Source of the DNA: Vandammella animalimorsus
GTDB taxonomy: Bacteria; Pseudomonadota; Gammaproteobacteria; Burkholderiales; Burkholderiaceae_C
NCBI RefSeq assembly: GCF_002285285.1
Contig: NZ_NSJF01000003.1
Location: 186,001 to 250,000 of the forward strand
Direction: 5' to 3'
Length of the DNA: 64,000 bases
Shown: positions 18,809 through 29,538 of the stretch, in pieces
How positions within the stretch are numbered: position 1 is the stretch's first letter
Layout: each line of letters begins with the position of its first letter
Notes under the pieces: model-generated
What the model was told of the DNA's origin: nothing
Seen by the model: only the letters and a program-made list of their open reading frames with translations
The model's database searches: none
Program-made: the position numbers and the translations under genes

Positions 18809-20875
18809 TTAGGCGCTGGCCGCAAACGGCTGCCGCTGCTCCCACCACTGCAGCACCTGCTCGGTGGCGGCGGTGATGCTGAGCTCGGAGTTATCCAGCA
18901 TCAGCGCGTCGGCAGCAGCAGCCAGCGGGGCGACCGGGCGCGTGGCATCGCGCCGGTCGCGCTCCTCAAGCTCGGCGCGAAGGTCGGCAAGTGTAGCCGT
19001 AAAGCCTTTGGAAATCAATTGCTTATAGCGGCGTTCAGCGCGTTTTTCGGCGCTGGCCGTCAAAAACACTTTCAGCTGCGCCTGCGGGAACACCACCGTG
19101 CCCATATCGCGCCCGTCGGCCACCAGACCGGGCGCCCGCGCGGCCTGGTGCTGCCAGTCCAGCAGGGCCTGGCGCACTTCGGGCAGGGCCGAGATCAGCG
19201 AGGCGTCGCGGCTGGCCGCATCGCTGCGGGTGGCATCGCTCACATCCTGGCCGTCCAGCCAGATGCGCTCACCCTCGAACACCAGCGCCATGCCGCGCGC
19301 CAGCGCTGCCAGGGCCTGAGCATGGGCGGGCTCGATCGTCAGCCCGGCGTGGCGCGCGGCCAGCCCGGCTGCGCGGTACAGCGCGCCCGAGTCCAGCACG
19401 GCATAGCCCAGGCGCTGCGCCACCTGCGCCGCCAGCGTGCCCTTGCCCGAGGCGCTGGGCCCGTCGATGCAGATCACGGGCACGGCTCCGGGATGGGCCT
19501 GCACCACGCTGAACAAAGTCTCGAAATATTCGGGGAAGGTCTTGCCCACGCAGCGCGGATCCTGGATGCGCACCGGCAAGCGCGCCGGGTTGAAAGCCGC
19601 CAGCGAGAAGCACATGGCCATGCGGTGGTCGTCGTAGGTGGCAATGGTGGCGGCGCGCCACTGCCCGGCATCGGCCGGGGGCGTGATGGCGATCCAGTCC
19701 GCGCCACTGTCCACTCGCGCGCCCAGCTTGGTCAGCTCGGCGGCCATGGCGGCGATGCGGTCGGTCTCTTTGACGCGCCAGCTGCCGATGTTGCGAATGC
19801 GCGTCGTGCCTTGCGCGTACAAGGCCATCACCGCCAGCGTCATGGCCGCGTCGGGGATGTGATTGGCGTCAATGTCAATGGCCTGCAGCGGCCACCGACC
19901 GCGTTGCACCTTCAGCCAATTGGGGCCAGCCTGCACCTGCACGCCCATCTGGCGTGCGGCTTCGACAAAGCGGATGTCGCCCTGGATCGAGTCCTCCCCC
20001 ACGCCCTGGATGGTCAGGCTCTGGCCCTGGGCTGGGTCGCAGGCGATGCCGCCCAGCGCGATGAAGTAGCTGGCCGAAGAGGCGTCGGCCTCCACATCCA
20101 AGCGGCCGGGTGACTGGTAGCGGCTGCCCGCCGCAATGGTGAAGCGCTGCCAGCCTTCATTGGCCACGACCACGCCAAAACGCTGCATGAGATTGAGCGT
20201 GATGGCGATGTAGGGCTGGGAGATCAGCTCGCCCACGACCTCGATGCAGCAATCGCGCTGCTGCGCCGCCAGCGGCAAGGCCATCAGCATGGCGGTGAGG
20301 AACTGGCTGGAGACATCGCCACGAATGCGAACGCACAGCGGCCCCTCGCCCTGCGCCCCGGCCTGGGCTGCGCCGATGCGCAGCGGCGGATAGCCCTCGC
20401 GCCCGATGTAGGCCACGTCAGCGCCGAGCTGGCGCAACGCATCGACCAGATCGCCAATGGGGCGCTCCTGCATGCGCGCCACGCCGGTGAGGGTGAATTG
20501 CTGGCCCGCACCGGCCAGCAACGCCAGCGCAGCGGTCAGCGGCCGCATGGCTGTGCCGGCGTTGCCCAGGTGCAGCTCGGCGCTTTGCGGCAGTGCGGCG
20601 CGGCGCAGCGCCGTGATGCGCAGCGCGCCGGGCGCACCTGGCAGCGCACCTGACGGCACATCTAAGCGCTCGATGCGGCAGCCCAGCGCCTGCAGCGCGC
20701 CGAGCATGGCTTCGGTGTCGTCCGAGTCCAGCAGGCCGTGCAGCTCGGTGCTCTGGCCCTCGCACAGCGCCGCCAGCAGCAGCGCGCGGTTGGAGATGCT
20801 CTTGGAGCCAGGCAACGCCACGCTGCCATGTGCCGCGCACAGCGGCGGGAGATCGAGAAACGGGATGGAGAACAT
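18809..20875 (-). CDS. aroA-cmk: Fused EPSP synthase (AroA) / cytidylate kinase (Cmk)
   Basis: 688 residues. The N-terminal 440 or so are 5-enolpyruvylshikimate-3-phosphate synthase ([31 protein letters not shown]), the sixth step of the shikimate pathway. The C-terminal 225 or so are CMP/dCMP kinase, with the P-loop [14 protein letters not shown], recycling CMP in the nucleotide pool. In most bacteria these are two adjacent genes; here the frames are joined by a short linker with no internal stop. Such fusions are known in Comamonadaceae. The start MFSIPFLDL is chosen because the open upstream stretch is not family-like. It follows tyrA with a 76 bp gap. Confidence 0.95.
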   Translation of the reverse strand: MFSIPFLDLPPLCAAHGSVALPGSKSISNRALLLAALCEGQSTELHGLLDSDDTEAMLGALQALGCRIERLDVPSGALPGAPGALRITALRRAALPQSAELHLGNAGTAMRPLTAALALLAGAGQQFTLTGVARMQERPIGDLVDALRQLGADVAYIGREGYPPLRIGAAQAGAQGEGPLCVRIRGDVSSQFLTAMLMALPLAAQQRDCCIEVVGELISQPYIAITLNLMQRFGVVVANEGWQRFTIAAGSRYQSPGRLDVEADASSASYFIALGGIACDPAQGQSLTIQGVGEDSIQGDIRFVEAARQMGVQVQAGPNWLKVQRGRWPLQAIDIDANHIPDAAMTLAVMALYAQGTTRIRNIGSWRVKETDRIAAMAAELTKLGARVDSGADWIAITPPADAGQWRAATIATYDDHRMAMCFSLAAFNPARLPVRIQDPRCVGKTFPEYFETLFSVVQAHPGAVPVICIDGPSASGKGTLAAQVAQRLGYAVLDSGALYRAAGLAARHAGLTIEPAHAQALAALARGMALVFEGERIWLDGQDVSDATRSDAASRDASLISALPEVRQALLDWQHQAARAPGLVADGRDMGTVVFPQAQLKVFLTASAEKRAERRYKQLISKGFTATLADLRAELEERDRRDATRPVAPLAAAADALMLDNSELSITAATEQVLQWWEQRQPFAASA

Positions 20876-20951
20876 GGGCAAGGGGGCGCAAGGGGCTGCG
20901 CCAGCAAAGCGATGAAGGGCCAGAGAGGTTGCCGCTCGACGGCGGCAAGGC

Positions 20952-21821
20952 TCAGTGCTGCTGCCACTGGCCGCGCGCGCTGCTGGCGCTGGCGATGAGC
21001 TTTTCCAGCGCCTGGGCATCCTGCGCGTGCAGCGCGCGCTGGAACTCCTGGATGCTCAACACCAACTCACGCAGCCGGCCAGCGACTTCGGTGCGGTTGG
21101 CCAGCAGCACGTCGCGCCAGAGCACCGGATCGCCAGCGGCAATGCGGCTGAAATCGCGAAAGCCAGGCCCGGCCAGGCGCAACAACTGCTCGCTGTCGCG
21201 CTGCGACAGCAGGCTGTTGACGTAGGCAAAGGCCACCAGATGCGGCAGGTGACTGACGGCGGCCAAGGCGCTGTCGTGCTCCAGCGCCGACATCACCTGT
21301 ACCTGCGCGCCCAGCGCCGTCCACAGCGCCTGGGCCTCCTGCACCTTGTTCAGGTCGGTGGCCGGCGTGGGCGTGAGCACCACCTTGGCGCCTTGGTAGA
21401 GCGCGGCATCGGCATGCTCCACGCCCGAGCGTTCCTTACCGGCGATCGGGTGCGCGGGCACGAAGTACTGGGCGTTCCAGCCCAGCAGTTTTTCGGCGGC
21501 CTGCACCACGTCCTGCTTGGTTGAGCCCAAATCCATGGTCAGCGCATCGGCCTGCACGAATTGGCGGATGGTCTTGAACATCTCGGCCGTGGCCGCCACC
21601 GGCACGGCCAGCACGATCAGGTCAGAGCCGGCGCAGGCCTGCATGGCCGACAGCGCCTCGGTGTCGATGACGCCCATTTGCCGCGCGCGCGCCGTGGTCG
21701 AGGGTGACTTGCTGTAGCCGACCACATGCCGCACGAGCTGGGCCCGTTTGAGCGCCAGCGCCAGCGAGCCGCCCATCAGCCCGCAACCGATCAGGCCAAG
21801 TTGGTTGTATGTTTTTGCCAT
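20952..21821 (-). CDS. tyrA: Prephenate dehydrogenase
   Basis: 289 residues with an N-terminal NAD(P)-binding Rossmann motif ([18 protein letters not shown]) and the conserved [10 protein letters not shown] substrate-binding segment. It converts prephenate to 4-hydroxyphenylpyruvate in tyrosine synthesis. No chorismate mutase or ACT domain is fused, unlike the enteric TyrA. It sits between pheA and aroA-cmk, all on the minus strand with short gaps, forming an aromatic amino acid operon. Confidence 0.95.
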   Translation of the reverse strand: MAKTYNQLGLIGCGLMGGSLALALKRAQLVRHVVGYSKSPSTTARARQMGVIDTEALSAMQACAGSDLIVLAVPVAATAEMFKTIRQFVQADALTMDLGSTKQDVVQAAEKLLGWNAQYFVPAHPIAGKERSGVEHADAALYQGAKVVLTPTPATDLNKVQEAQALWTALGAQVQVMSALEHDSALAAVSHLPHLVAFAYVNSLLSQRDSEQLLRLAGPGFRDFSRIAAGDPVLWRDVLLANRTEVAGRLRELVLSIQEFQRALHAQDAQALEKLIASASSARGQWQQH

Positions 21822-21865
21822 GAAATGAATGCCATCAATTGGCGCAGCGCAGAGACTGCGCGCAG

Positions 21866-22975
21866 TCAGTCCTTGACGGGATAAGCCCCCAGCAGCTTGA
21901 AGAAAGCGCTCAGGCCGCGCAGCTCCTGCAGCGCTTGAGCGACCTCGGGCTGGCCGGGGTGGCCGTCAATGTCGATGTAGAAGTAGTACTCCCACTGGCC
22001 GGTGCGCGCCGGGCGCGATTCAAAGCGCGTCATCGACACGCCGTGCTTTTTCAGCGGCGTGAGCAGGTCGTGCACTGCGCCGGGGCGGTTGGGCACGGCA
22101 ATGACCAGGCTGGTGGAGTCGCTCCCGCTGGGCTCGGGCATGGGCATGGTCTGCGGCAGGCAGATGATGCCAAAGCGGGTGCGGTTGTAGGCATCGTCCT
22201 GAATGGCCGGGGCAACGATGTGCAGACCGTACTGCGTGGCCGCGCGCTCGCTGGCCAGGCCGGCCCAGGCTGGATTGGTGGCCGCCAGACGCGCGCCCTC
22301 GGCGTTGCTGGAGACGGGCCTGCGCTCGGCATGCGGCAAGTGCTTGGCCAGCCAGGCATGGCATTGTGCCAGCGCCTGCGGGTGAGCCAGCACGGCCTCG
22401 ATGCCCTCGGCATCGCCGCGCAGGCGCAGCAGGTTGTGGCGCACCTGCAGGCTGACCTCACCGACCATGTGCACCGGCGATTGCAGCAGCAAGTCCAGCG
22501 AGCGCGTGACCACGCCTTCGTTGGAGTTCTCCAGACCGACCACGCCGTACTGCGCATTGCCAGAGAGGGTGGCATGGAACACTTCGTCGAAGCTGTTGCA
22601 GTAGACGATGTCGGCCGCGCCGCCAAAGTACTGCAGCGCCGCCTGCTCGCAAAATGTACCTTCGGGCCCGAGCACGGCCACGCGTTGGGGCGACTCCAGC
22701 GCCAGGCACGCCGACATGATCTCGCGCCAGATGGCGGAGACATGGCCATCCTTGAGCGGCCCGGCGTTGGCCGCCTGCATCTTCTCGATCACCTGGGCCA
22801 CGCGGTCGGGGCGGAAAAAAGTGCTGCCCTCCTTCTTCTTCAGCTCGCCAACCTCCTGCGCCACCCGTGCGCGCTGGTTCAGCGTCTCAAGCAGTTGGCG
22901 ATCCAGCGCATCGATGCGCTGGCGCAGCGCCAGCAGCTCGGGGGTAGCAACGGGTTCGGTCATGGTCTTGTTCAT
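21866..22975 (-). CDS. pheA: Bifunctional chorismate mutase / prephenate dehydratase (P-protein)
   Basis: 369 residues. An AroQ-type chorismate mutase occupies roughly residues 8-95 (LRQRIDALDRQLLETLNQRA). The prephenate dehydratase domain follows (AVLGPEGTFCEQAALQYFG, GLENSNEGVVTRSLDLLL), and a C-terminal ACT domain with the ESRP motif binds phenylalanine for feedback inhibition. It makes phenylpyruvate from chorismate. Start alternatives at 22975 and 22963 are both possible; neither has a strong Shine-Dalgarno sequence. Downstream of serC, upstream of tyrA. Confidence 0.96.
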   Translation of the reverse strand: MNKTMTEPVATPELLALRQRIDALDRQLLETLNQRARVAQEVGELKKKEGSTFFRPDRVAQVIEKMQAANAGPLKDGHVSAIWREIMSACLALESPQRVAVLGPEGTFCEQAALQYFGGAADIVYCNSFDEVFHATLSGNAQYGVVGLENSNEGVVTRSLDLLLQSPVHMVGEVSLQVRHNLLRLRGDAEGIEAVLAHPQALAQCHAWLAKHLPHAERRPVSSNAEGARLAATNPAWAGLASERAATQYGLHIVAPAIQDDAYNRTRFGIICLPQTMPMPEPSGSDSTSLVIAVPNRPGAVHDLLTPLKKHGVSMTRFESRPARTGQWEYYFYIDIDGHPGQPEVAQALQELRGLSAFFKLLGAYPVKD

Positions 22976-23041
22976 GCAAAGCAAGGGGGAAATCAATCGG
23001 GCCAGGCCCTCAAGGCCACGTGGGCCGCAAGGCGGCGCGCA

Positions 23042-24160
23042 TCATGCAGCGCGCTGCTCGAACTCACGCAAATAAGCGATCAGCGCATCCACCCCAGCTT
23101 CGGGCATGGCGTTGTAAAGGCTGGCGCGCATGCCGCCCACGGAGCGGTGGCCCTTGAGTTGCAACAGCCCGCGCGCCTTGGCCCCGGCGAGGAAATCGGC
23201 ATTGCGGCTTTCATCGGCCAAAAAGAACGGCGCGTTCATGCGCGAGCGCGCGGCAGGCTGCACGGGGCAGCGGTAAAAGCTGCTGGCGTCCAGAAAATCG
23301 TACAGCTTGCCGGCCTTGCGGATGTTGCGCGCCTCGATGGCGGCCAGGCCCGTCAAATCGCCTTCTTGCTGGCGCAGCACCCAGTCGAACACCAGCCCGG
23401 CAACGTAAATGCCCCAGGTGGGCGGGGTGTTGTACATGGAGTCGTTCTTGGCCACGGTGGCGTAATCGAAGGCGCTGGGGCAGATGGGCAGGGCGTGGCC
23501 GATCAAATCCTCGCGCACGATGACGATGGTCAGGCCCGAGGGGCCGAGGTTTTTCTGCGCCCCGGCAAAGGCCAGGCCGACGCGGCTCCAGTCGATGGGG
23601 CGCGAGGCGATGTGCGAGGAGCAGTCGATCACCAGCGGAATGTCCGCGCCCAGCGCCGCCAGATCGGGCAGCTCGTGGAACTCCACGCCGTGGATGGTTT
23701 CGTTGCTGCAAATGTGCAGATAGGCCGCATCGGGGCTGATCTGCCAGGTGGCAGGGTCGGGGATGGCGGTAAAGCCGCCCGCCTCGCCGCTGGCGGCGCA
23801 GCGGGCGGTGGCGTATTTGGCCGCTTCCTTGAGGGATTTCTGGCTCCAGCCGCCGGTGACGACCACATCCACCACGCCGCCGCGCGAGAGGTTCAGCGGC
23901 ACGAAGGCGTTTTCGCCCAGGCCGCCGCCTTGCATGAACAGGATCTTGAAATGCTCGGGCACGGCCAGCAGCGTGCGCAGATCGCGCAAGGCTTTTTCAT
24001 AGATGGCGATGAACTCGGGACCGCGGTGGCTCATCTCCATCACGCCCATGCCGCTGCCGTGCCAGTCGAGCATTTCGGCGGCGGCGGTTTGCAGGACTTC
24101 TTCAGGCAGCACGGCCGGGCCGGCGGAGAAGTTGTAGGGGCGCGAATTATTGGTGGGCAT
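23042..24160 (-). CDS. serC: Phosphoserine aminotransferase
   Basis: A 372-residue PLP enzyme of aminotransferase class V that converts 3-phosphohydroxypyruvate and glutamate to phosphoserine; it also serves pyridoxal 5'-phosphate synthesis. [15 protein letters not shown] at the start is diagnostic. The PLP lysine is in [12 protein letters not shown]. The length matches the family (about 360). It precedes pheA by 66 bp, the usual gyrA-serC-pheA order, although here a hydrolase and a PaiB-like gene intervene between gyrA and serC. Confidence 0.97.
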   Translation of the reverse strand: MPTNNSRPYNFSAGPAVLPEEVLQTAAAEMLDWHGSGMGVMEMSHRGPEFIAIYEKALRDLRTLLAVPEHFKILFMQGGGLGENAFVPLNLSRGGVVDVVVTGGWSQKSLKEAAKYATARCAASGEAGGFTAIPDPATWQISPDAAYLHICSNETIHGVEFHELPDLAALGADIPLVIDCSSHIASRPIDWSRVGLAFAGAQKNLGPSGLTIVIVREDLIGHALPICPSAFDYATVAKNDSMYNTPPTWGIYVAGLVFDWVLRQQEGDLTGLAAIEARNIRKAGKLYDFLDASSFYRCPVQPAARSRMNAPFFLADESRNADFLAGAKARGLLQLKGHRSVGGMRASLYNAMPEAGVDALIAYLREFEQRAA

Positions 24161-24198
24161 GGTCGGGGTTAAAAAACAAACGTGGCAGCCTGCGGCGC

Positions 24199-25005
24199 TC
24201 AGCGCTGGCGCGGGCGGCCTTCAGGGTGGGTGAGAAATGCATTGGCGGCGGCCAGAAAGGCCGCCTTGGCTTCGACGTGAGCGCCGTGGCCGGCAAAGGG
24301 CAAGCACAGCAGCCCGGCGCCCGCAATGCGCTCGCGCAGCGCCAGGGCCTCGTCCAGCGGCATGTAGGGATCGCGGTCGCCGCAGGCGATCAGCACCGGC
24401 GCACTGATCTGCCGCACCTGCTCGCCGGGATAGCCGGTGGCCGGGTCGGTGTCCAGCCACAGCGCGCGGATGTCGTCGATCAGCGCCCCCAGATCGGGTT
24501 GGGGGTTGCCGGCCTCGTAGCGCGCCACCACGGCCGGGAAGCGCGCCTGCCAATCGGCCTGGTTCAGACCATGCAGCAGCGGCAGCGAGGGGTCATCGGG
24601 CAGCAGCCGCCATTGCGAGCCCACCGTGACCAGGGCGCGCACGCGCTGCGGCGCATGCACGGCCAGCCGGTAGCCGACGATGCCGCCATCGCTGAAGCCC
24701 AGCACGCGGGCACTGGCAATCTGCAATTGATCAAGCACGGCCAGCACATCGGCCTGGTATTGCACGTAGCGCAACGGCGCCGCGCCCCGGCTGGATCGGC
24801 CCTGGCCGCGCAGCTCCAGCGCGATCAGGCGCAGCTGCTGCGGCAGCTCAGGCACGATGCGGCGGAAGTCGTAGGCATCGCCCAGGCCGCCGTGCAGCAG
24901 CAACAGCGGCTCGCCGTTCGGGTCGCCAGCCTCGGCCACGAACAGACGGGCATCGCCCACGTCCACATAGCGACTGCGGCGGGCGTCATAAACCTCATGG
25001 GACAT
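24199..25005 (-). CDS. Alpha/beta hydrolase
   Basis: A 268-residue alpha/beta-hydrolase-fold protein. It has an oxyanion HGG motif ([10 protein letters not shown]), a nucleophile elbow GFSDGG (Ser about 114), a late aspartate in [10 protein letters not shown] and a catalytic histidine in FAGHGAH. No signal peptide. The substrate cannot be deduced; esterases, C-C hydrolases and lactonases share these motifs. Its start overlaps the end of the PaiB-like gene by 11 bp, so the two are translationally coupled. This pair is inserted between gyrA and serC. Confidence 0.8.
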   Translation of the reverse strand: MSHEVYDARRSRYVDVGDARLFVAEAGDPNGEPLLLLHGGLGDAYDFRRIVPELPQQLRLIALELRGQGRSSRGAAPLRYVQYQADVLAVLDQLQIASARVLGFSDGGIVGYRLAVHAPQRVRALVTVGSQWRLLPDDPSLPLLHGLNQADWQARFPAVVARYEAGNPQPDLGALIDDIRALWLDTDPATGYPGEQVRQISAPVLIACGDRDPYMPLDEALALRERIAGAGLLCLPFAGHGAHVEAKAAFLAAANAFLTHPEGRPRQR

Positions 25006-25642
25006 TGGGAGCGCTCCTTTGCATCAGTTGGGCCATCTCGTGAGCCATGGCCGTGCCATTGGCCTGCAGCCCGGCGATGACGCCTTGCCGGTTGGCTTCG
25101 GGCTGGTTCTGGCTGGCCTTGCATTTGCCTTGCAGGCGGGTGATGACCATTTCGATGCCGACCACGGCGCGCAGCATGGCGTCGATGTAGTCCGCCGGCG
25201 CATCGCCCACTTGCCAGGGCTGGGCCAAAGCGGCTTCTTGCTGCTGCGTCAGCGCCTGCACTTGCTGCATCAGCCAATCGGCATCGCGCACCACGCGCAG
25301 CGCGCCCCAGGCGTGCACGGCCAGGTAGTTCCAGGTGGGCACGACTTTGCCGGTCTCGGCCTTGGTGGCGTACCACGCGGGGCTGACGTAAGCCTGCGGG
25401 CCTTGAAAAATCACCAGCGCCTGGGCCCCTTCAGGGTGCTCGCGCCACAGCGGGTTGGCCTTGGCGATGTGGCCGCGCAGCACGCCCAGCTCGCCCTCGT
25501 CGGCGCTCAGGTGCAAGGGGATGTGGTTGGCCTCCAGCGCGCCGCCTTGGGCCAGAGTGACCAAGGTGGCCAGCGGCTGCGCCTGCATCAAGGCGTGCAG
25601 CGCGGCGGTGTCGTTGTGCTGGAAGTGGCGCGGCTGGTACAT
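24995..25642 (-). CDS. FMN-binding negative transcriptional regulator, PaiB family
   Basis: A 215-residue protein that aligns with PaiB: MYQPRHFQ at the start, AYVSPAWYATK in the flavin-binding split-barrel and VPTWNYLAVHAWG in the central region. PaiB of Bacillus is described as a repressor of sporulation and protease genes; in Gram-negatives the role is uncertain, and a flavin-dependent enzymatic or sensor function is equally possible. It overlaps the alpha/beta hydrolase by 11 bp, suggesting they work in one process. Confidence 0.85.
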   Translation of the reverse strand: MYQPRHFQHNDTAALHALMQAQPLATLVTLAQGGALEANHIPLHLSADEGELGVLRGHIAKANPLWREHPEGAQALVIFQGPQAYVSPAWYATKAETGKVVPTWNYLAVHAWGALRVVRDADWLMQQVQALTQQQEAALAQPWQVGDAPADYIDAMLRAVVGIEMVITRLQGKCKASQNQPEANRQGVIAGLQANGTAMAHEMAQLMQRSAPNVP

Positions 25643-25746
25643 GGCCTGAACGGGATGCGTGGGGGGATGGGCGGCCTATGCGGCCTATGCGGCAGGGCGG
25701 GCGGCCAAGGCCAGCGACCCCGGCCTTGGCATCGCCCCCAAGCGCA

Positions 25747-28494
25747 TCAGGCGCTGCCGCCTTCTTCGGGGGGGCTGGCCTCGTCGTCGCCAGCGGCATT
25801 GGGGGCAGCATCGCCAGCATGGCCCTCTACCGGCGGCGGGGATGCGGCGCCCTGGCCCTCGCTTTCGCCCGCCTCGCCGCGCTCGTCACGCTCGCTATTG
25901 GCATCGTTTTCGACGATGCGTTGCAGGCCGTTGAGCTTGGCGCCTTCGTCCAGCGCGATCAGCGTCACGCCCTGGGTGGCGCGGCCCAGCTCGCGGATTT
26001 CCGCCACCCGGGTGCGCACCAGCACGCCGGTGTCGGTGATGAGCATGATTTCGTCCTCGGGGCCAACCAGCGTGGCGGCAACGACCTTGCCGTTGCGCTC
26101 GGATTGCTGGATGGCGATCATGCCCTTGGTGCCACGGCCGTGGCGGGTGTATTCGGCAATGGCGGTGCGTTTGCCATAGCCGTTTTCGGTGGCGGTGAGC
26201 ACGCTTTGCGCGCTGGGGTCGCCCTCGGCCTGGGCCACCAGCATGGCGATCACGCGCTGGCCTTCTTCCAGGTTCATGCCGCGCACGCCACGGGCGTTGC
26301 GGCCCAGCGGGCGCACGTCGTTCTCGTCAAAGCGCACGGCCTTGCCGCCGTCGGAGAACAGCATCACATCGTGCGCGCCATCGGTCAGCGCCGCACCGAT
26401 GAGGAAGTCGCCCTCGTCGAGCGAGACGGCGATGATGCCTTTCTTGCGCGGGTTGCTGAACTCAGCCAGCGCGGTTTTCTTCACCGTGCCCTTGGCCGTG
26501 GCCATGAAGACGTAGAGGTGCTCGGGGAAGGTGCGCGCATCGCCGGTGAGCGGCAGCACGACGGTGATTTTTTCGCCGTCTTCGAGCGGGAACATGTTGA
26601 CGATGGGCCGCCCGCGCGAGCCGCGCGAGCCTTCGGGCACCTCCCAGACTTTGAGCCAGTACAGCCGCCCACGGTCGGAAAAGCACAGGATGTAGTCGTG
26701 CGTGTTGGCGATGAAGAGCTGGTCGATCCAGTCGTCCTCTTTGGTGCTGGCCGCCAGCTTGCCGCGCCCGCCACGGCGCTGCGCGCGGTATTCGGACAGC
26801 GGCTGGCTCTTGATGTAGCCGGTGTGGCTGAGCGTGACCACCATGTCGGTGGGGGTGATGAGGTCTTCGGTGGATAGATCCTGCGCGCTGTATTCGATCT
26901 GGCTGCGGCGCGCGCCCAGCTTGGTCTCGCCATACTCGGTTTTGATAGCGGCCAGCTCCTCGCCAATGATGGCGGCCACGCGCGCGGGCTTGGCAAGGAT
27001 GTCCAGCAGGTCTTCGATCTGCGCCATGACCTCTTTGTACTCGGCCACGATCTTGTCCTGCTCCAACCCGGTCAGCCGCGCCAGGCGCATGGCCAGGATT
27101 TGCTCGGCCTGCACTTCGGAGAGGCGGTACAGCCCATCGCGCCCCAGGCCGTACTGGCGGCCCAGCGATTCGGGGCGGTAGTCGTCGGCGTTGACCACGC
27201 TGCCGTCCTCGCGCGCGCGGGTGAGCATTTGCTTGACGATCAGACTGTCCCAACTGCGCGCCATCAGCTCGGCCTTGGCCACCGGCGGCGTGGGCGATTC
27301 GCGGATGATGCGAATGAACTCATCGATGTTGGCCAGCGCCACGGCCAGGCCTTCGAGCACGTGGCCGCGCTCGCGCGCCTTGCGCAATTCAAAAATCGTG
27401 CGTCGCGTGACGACTTCTCGGCGGTGCTCCAGAAAGACTTGCAGCAAATCCTTGAGGTTGCACAGGCGTGGCTGGCCGTCGATCAGCGCGACCATGTTCA
27501 CGCCGAAGGTATCCTGCAACTGGGTTTGCTTGTAGAGGTTGTTGAGCACCACCTCGGCGACCTCGCCGCGCTTGAGCTCAATCACCAGACGCATGCCGGA
27601 TTTGTCCGACTCGTCCTGAATGTGGCTGATGCCTTCGAGCTTTTTCTCGTGCACCAGCTCAGCCATGCGCTCCTGCAAGGTCTTTTTGTTCACCTGGTAG
27701 GGCAGCTCATCGACGATGATGGCCTGGCGCTGGCCGCGGTCGATGTCCTCGAAATGCACCTTGGCGCGCATGACCACCCGCCCGCGCCCGGTGCGGTAGC
27801 CATCGCGCACGCCATTCATGCCGTAAATAATGCCGCCGGTGGGGAAGTCCGGCGCGGGCATGAATTCCATCAGCTCGTCGATGTCCGCCTCCGGCTTGTG
27901 CAGCAGGTGCAGGCAGGCGTTGATGGTTTCCGACAGGTTGTGCGGCGGGATGTTGGTGGCCATACCCACGGCAATGCCGCCCGAGCCGTTGACCAGCAGA
28001 TTGGGAAAGCGCGCCGGCAGCACCAGCGGCTCCTGCTCCGAACCGTCGTAGTTCGGGCCGAAATCCACGGTTTCCTTGTCGATGTCGGCCAGCAGCTCGT
28101 GGGCGATCTTGGTCAGGCGCACCTCGGTATAACGCATGGCCGCAGCGTTGTCGCCATCGACCGAGCCGAAGTTGCCCTGCCCGTCCACCAGCATGTGGCG
28201 CAGCGAAAACGGCTGGGCCATGCGCACGATGGTGTCGTACACCGCGCTGTCGCCGTGCGGGTGGTACTTACCGATCACATCGCCCACGATACGGGCCGAC
28301 TTCTTGTAGGGCTTGTTCCAGTCGTTGCCCAGCTCGCGCATGGCATACAGAGCCCGGCGATGCACTGGCTTGAGGCCATCGCGCGCATCGGGCAGCGCCC
28401 GCCCCACGATCACGCTCATGGCGTAATCCAGGTAGCTGCGGCGCATCTCCTCTTCCAAACTGATGGGCAGGGTTTCTTTGGCAAATTCGGTCAT
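25747..28494 (-). CDS. gyrA: DNA gyrase subunit A
   Basis: A 915-residue type IIA topoisomerase subunit that introduces negative supercoils with GyrB. The active-site tyrosine is Tyr122 (AAMRYTE). The quinolone-resistance region carries the wild-type residues Ser83 and Asp87 ([11 protein letters not shown]). Six C-terminal beta-pinwheel repeats follow, with a GyrA box QRRGGRGK. The acidic Ala/Pro/Glu-rich tail of about 40 residues is longer than usual. The start [10 protein letters not shown] is standard. It is divergent from ompA. Confidence 0.98.
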   Translation of the reverse strand: MTEFAKETLPISLEEEMRRSYLDYAMSVIVGRALPDARDGLKPVHRRALYAMRELGNDWNKPYKKSARIVGDVIGKYHPHGDSAVYDTIVRMAQPFSLRHMLVDGQGNFGSVDGDNAAAMRYTEVRLTKIAHELLADIDKETVDFGPNYDGSEQEPLVLPARFPNLLVNGSGGIAVGMATNIPPHNLSETINACLHLLHKPEADIDELMEFMPAPDFPTGGIIYGMNGVRDGYRTGRGRVVMRAKVHFEDIDRGQRQAIIVDELPYQVNKKTLQERMAELVHEKKLEGISHIQDESDKSGMRLVIELKRGEVAEVVLNNLYKQTQLQDTFGVNMVALIDGQPRLCNLKDLLQVFLEHRREVVTRRTIFELRKARERGHVLEGLAVALANIDEFIRIIRESPTPPVAKAELMARSWDSLIVKQMLTRAREDGSVVNADDYRPESLGRQYGLGRDGLYRLSEVQAEQILAMRLARLTGLEQDKIVAEYKEVMAQIEDLLDILAKPARVAAIIGEELAAIKTEYGETKLGARRSQIEYSAQDLSTEDLITPTDMVVTLSHTGYIKSQPLSEYRAQRRGGRGKLAASTKEDDWIDQLFIANTHDYILCFSDRGRLYWLKVWEVPEGSRGSRGRPIVNMFPLEDGEKITVVLPLTGDARTFPEHLYVFMATAKGTVKKTALAEFSNPRKKGIIAVSLDEGDFLIGAALTDGAHDVMLFSDGGKAVRFDENDVRPLGRNARGVRGMNLEEGQRVIAMLVAQAEGDPSAQSVLTATENGYGKRTAIAEYTRHGRGTKGMIAIQQSERNGKVVAATLVGPEDEIMLITDTGVLVRTRVAEIRELGRATQGVTLIALDEGAKLNGLQRIVENDANSERDERGEAGESEGQGAASPPPVEGHAGDAAPNAAGDDEASPPEEGGSA

Positions 28495-28535
28495 GACACC
28501 CCAGCAAGTACACAAGATATAAAAAACAGCTGTTT

Positions 28536-28562
28536 ATTGTAGCCCTGCACCCAATGTTGCAA
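28536..28562 (-). promoter_or_regulatory. Possible gyrA promoter
   Basis: On the minus strand TTGCAA (28562-28557), a 15-bp spacer and TACAAT (28541-28536) precede gyrA by about 40 nt. The -10 is good but the spacer is short. A perfect 12-bp palindrome AAACAGCTGTTT (28524-28535) lies just downstream and could be an operator. Confidence 0.35.
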
Positions 28563-28733
28563 GCTAGCAACACAGCAGCTGAGTTTCCGCCCTTGTGCCG
28601 CGCCAACAGGACATTAACAGTGGCAAGCGCGCAATGCGCTATGGCACAATCGGCTCCAGCGTTCTTGGTGCAAGCACCGAAAACGTTCTTTTTTCGCAGC
28701 GAGGCTGCGGCCCTTTCCCCCAAGAGGAGAACC

Positions 28734-29423
28734 ATGAAGAAACTCAACAAAGTGGCGGTTTTGTTTGCCTCTGCTGCACTCGCAACAGCCGCCGCACACG
28801 CACAGACCACTCTGGCCAACGGCTCCCAAGTTCGCGTGCAAGCTGCTGATGGCGGCAACGTGATCGACAACTGGCAAAACGGCAGCGGCGAGCTGATCTG
28901 GGTCAACGGCACCAACGAATTGTGCTGGCGCAATGCCTTCTGGACGCCGGCCACCGCTGCCCTGGGCTGCGATGGCGCTCTGGTTGCCAAGGCTCCGGAA
29001 CCTGCTCCGCAAACGCCCCCTGCTCCCCCGCCAGCTCCTGAGCCCCAGTGGATCAAGGAAACCTTTGCTGCTGATGCGTTCTTCGACTTCGACAAGTCCA
29101 CGCTCAAGCCCGAAGGCCGCGCCAAGCTCGACGAGCTGGCCCGCCGCGTGCAATCCGAAAACTTCCGTCTGGAAGTCATCGTTGCAACTGGCCACACCGA
29201 CTCCATCGGCTCCGACAAGTACAATCAAGGCCTGTCCGAGCGCCGTGCTGCCACTGTCAAGGCCTACCTGGTCAACAAGGGCATCGACGCCAACCGCATC
29301 TACGCTGAAGGCAAGGGCGAGAAGCAGCCTGTGGCCACCAACAAGACCCGCGAAGGCCGCGCACAAAACCGCCGCGTGGAAATCGAAGTGGTCGGCACCG
29401 CACTGGAACAGCGCGTGCGCTAA
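28734..29423 (+). CDS. ompA: OmpA family outer-membrane/peptidoglycan-binding protein
   Basis: 229 residues. A signal peptide (MKKLNKVAVLFASAALATAA, cleavage near AHA/QTT) sets the start, which is preceded by a strong ribosome binding site AAGAGGAG. A short N-terminal domain with two cysteines and WVNGTNELCWRN is followed by a Pro-rich hinge and a C-terminal OmpA-like domain (FFDFDKSTLKPEGRAKLDEL, GHTDSIGSDKYNQGLSERRA) that binds diaminopimelate in peptidoglycan. There is no eight-stranded beta-barrel, so it is the short OmpA form typical of Comamonadaceae and related bacteria. It ends at a strong terminator and is transcribed divergently from gyrA. Confidence 0.92.
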   Translation: MKKLNKVAVLFASAALATAAAHAQTTLANGSQVRVQAADGGNVIDNWQNGSGELIWVNGTNELCWRNAFWTPATAALGCDGALVAKAPEPAPQTPPAPPPAPEPQWIKETFAADAFFDFDKSTLKPEGRAKLDELARRVQSENFRLEVIVATGHTDSIGSDKYNQGLSERRAATVKAYLVNKGIDANRIYAEGKGEKQPVATNKTREGRAQNRRVEIEVVGTALEQRVR

Positions 29424-29443
29424 TCCTGGCTTTCCCGCCATTC

Positions 29444-29480
29444 AAAAGCCCCTGCATGCCCAGCCTGCAGGGGCTTTTTT
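29444..29480 (+). terminator. Rho-independent terminator of ompA
   Basis: AAAAGCCCCTGCA / TGCAGGGGCTTTTTT: a long perfect stem with a short loop and a T-run directly after ompA. Confidence 0.92.
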
Positions 29481-29526
29481 ACGCCCGCCACCTCTCGCAT
29501 CACATTTCGCAGCCCTGGCTTACGGG

Positions 29527-29532
29527 CATAAT
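29527..29532 (+). promoter_or_regulatory. -10-like hexamer immediately before ubiG
   Basis: CATAAT ends 6 nt before the ubiG ATG and no Shine-Dalgarno sequence separates them. A start site 7 nt downstream would coincide with the A of ATG, giving a leaderless mRNA. The -35 is weak (TTTCGC). Confidence 0.4.
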
Positions 29533-29538
29533 CGCCGC

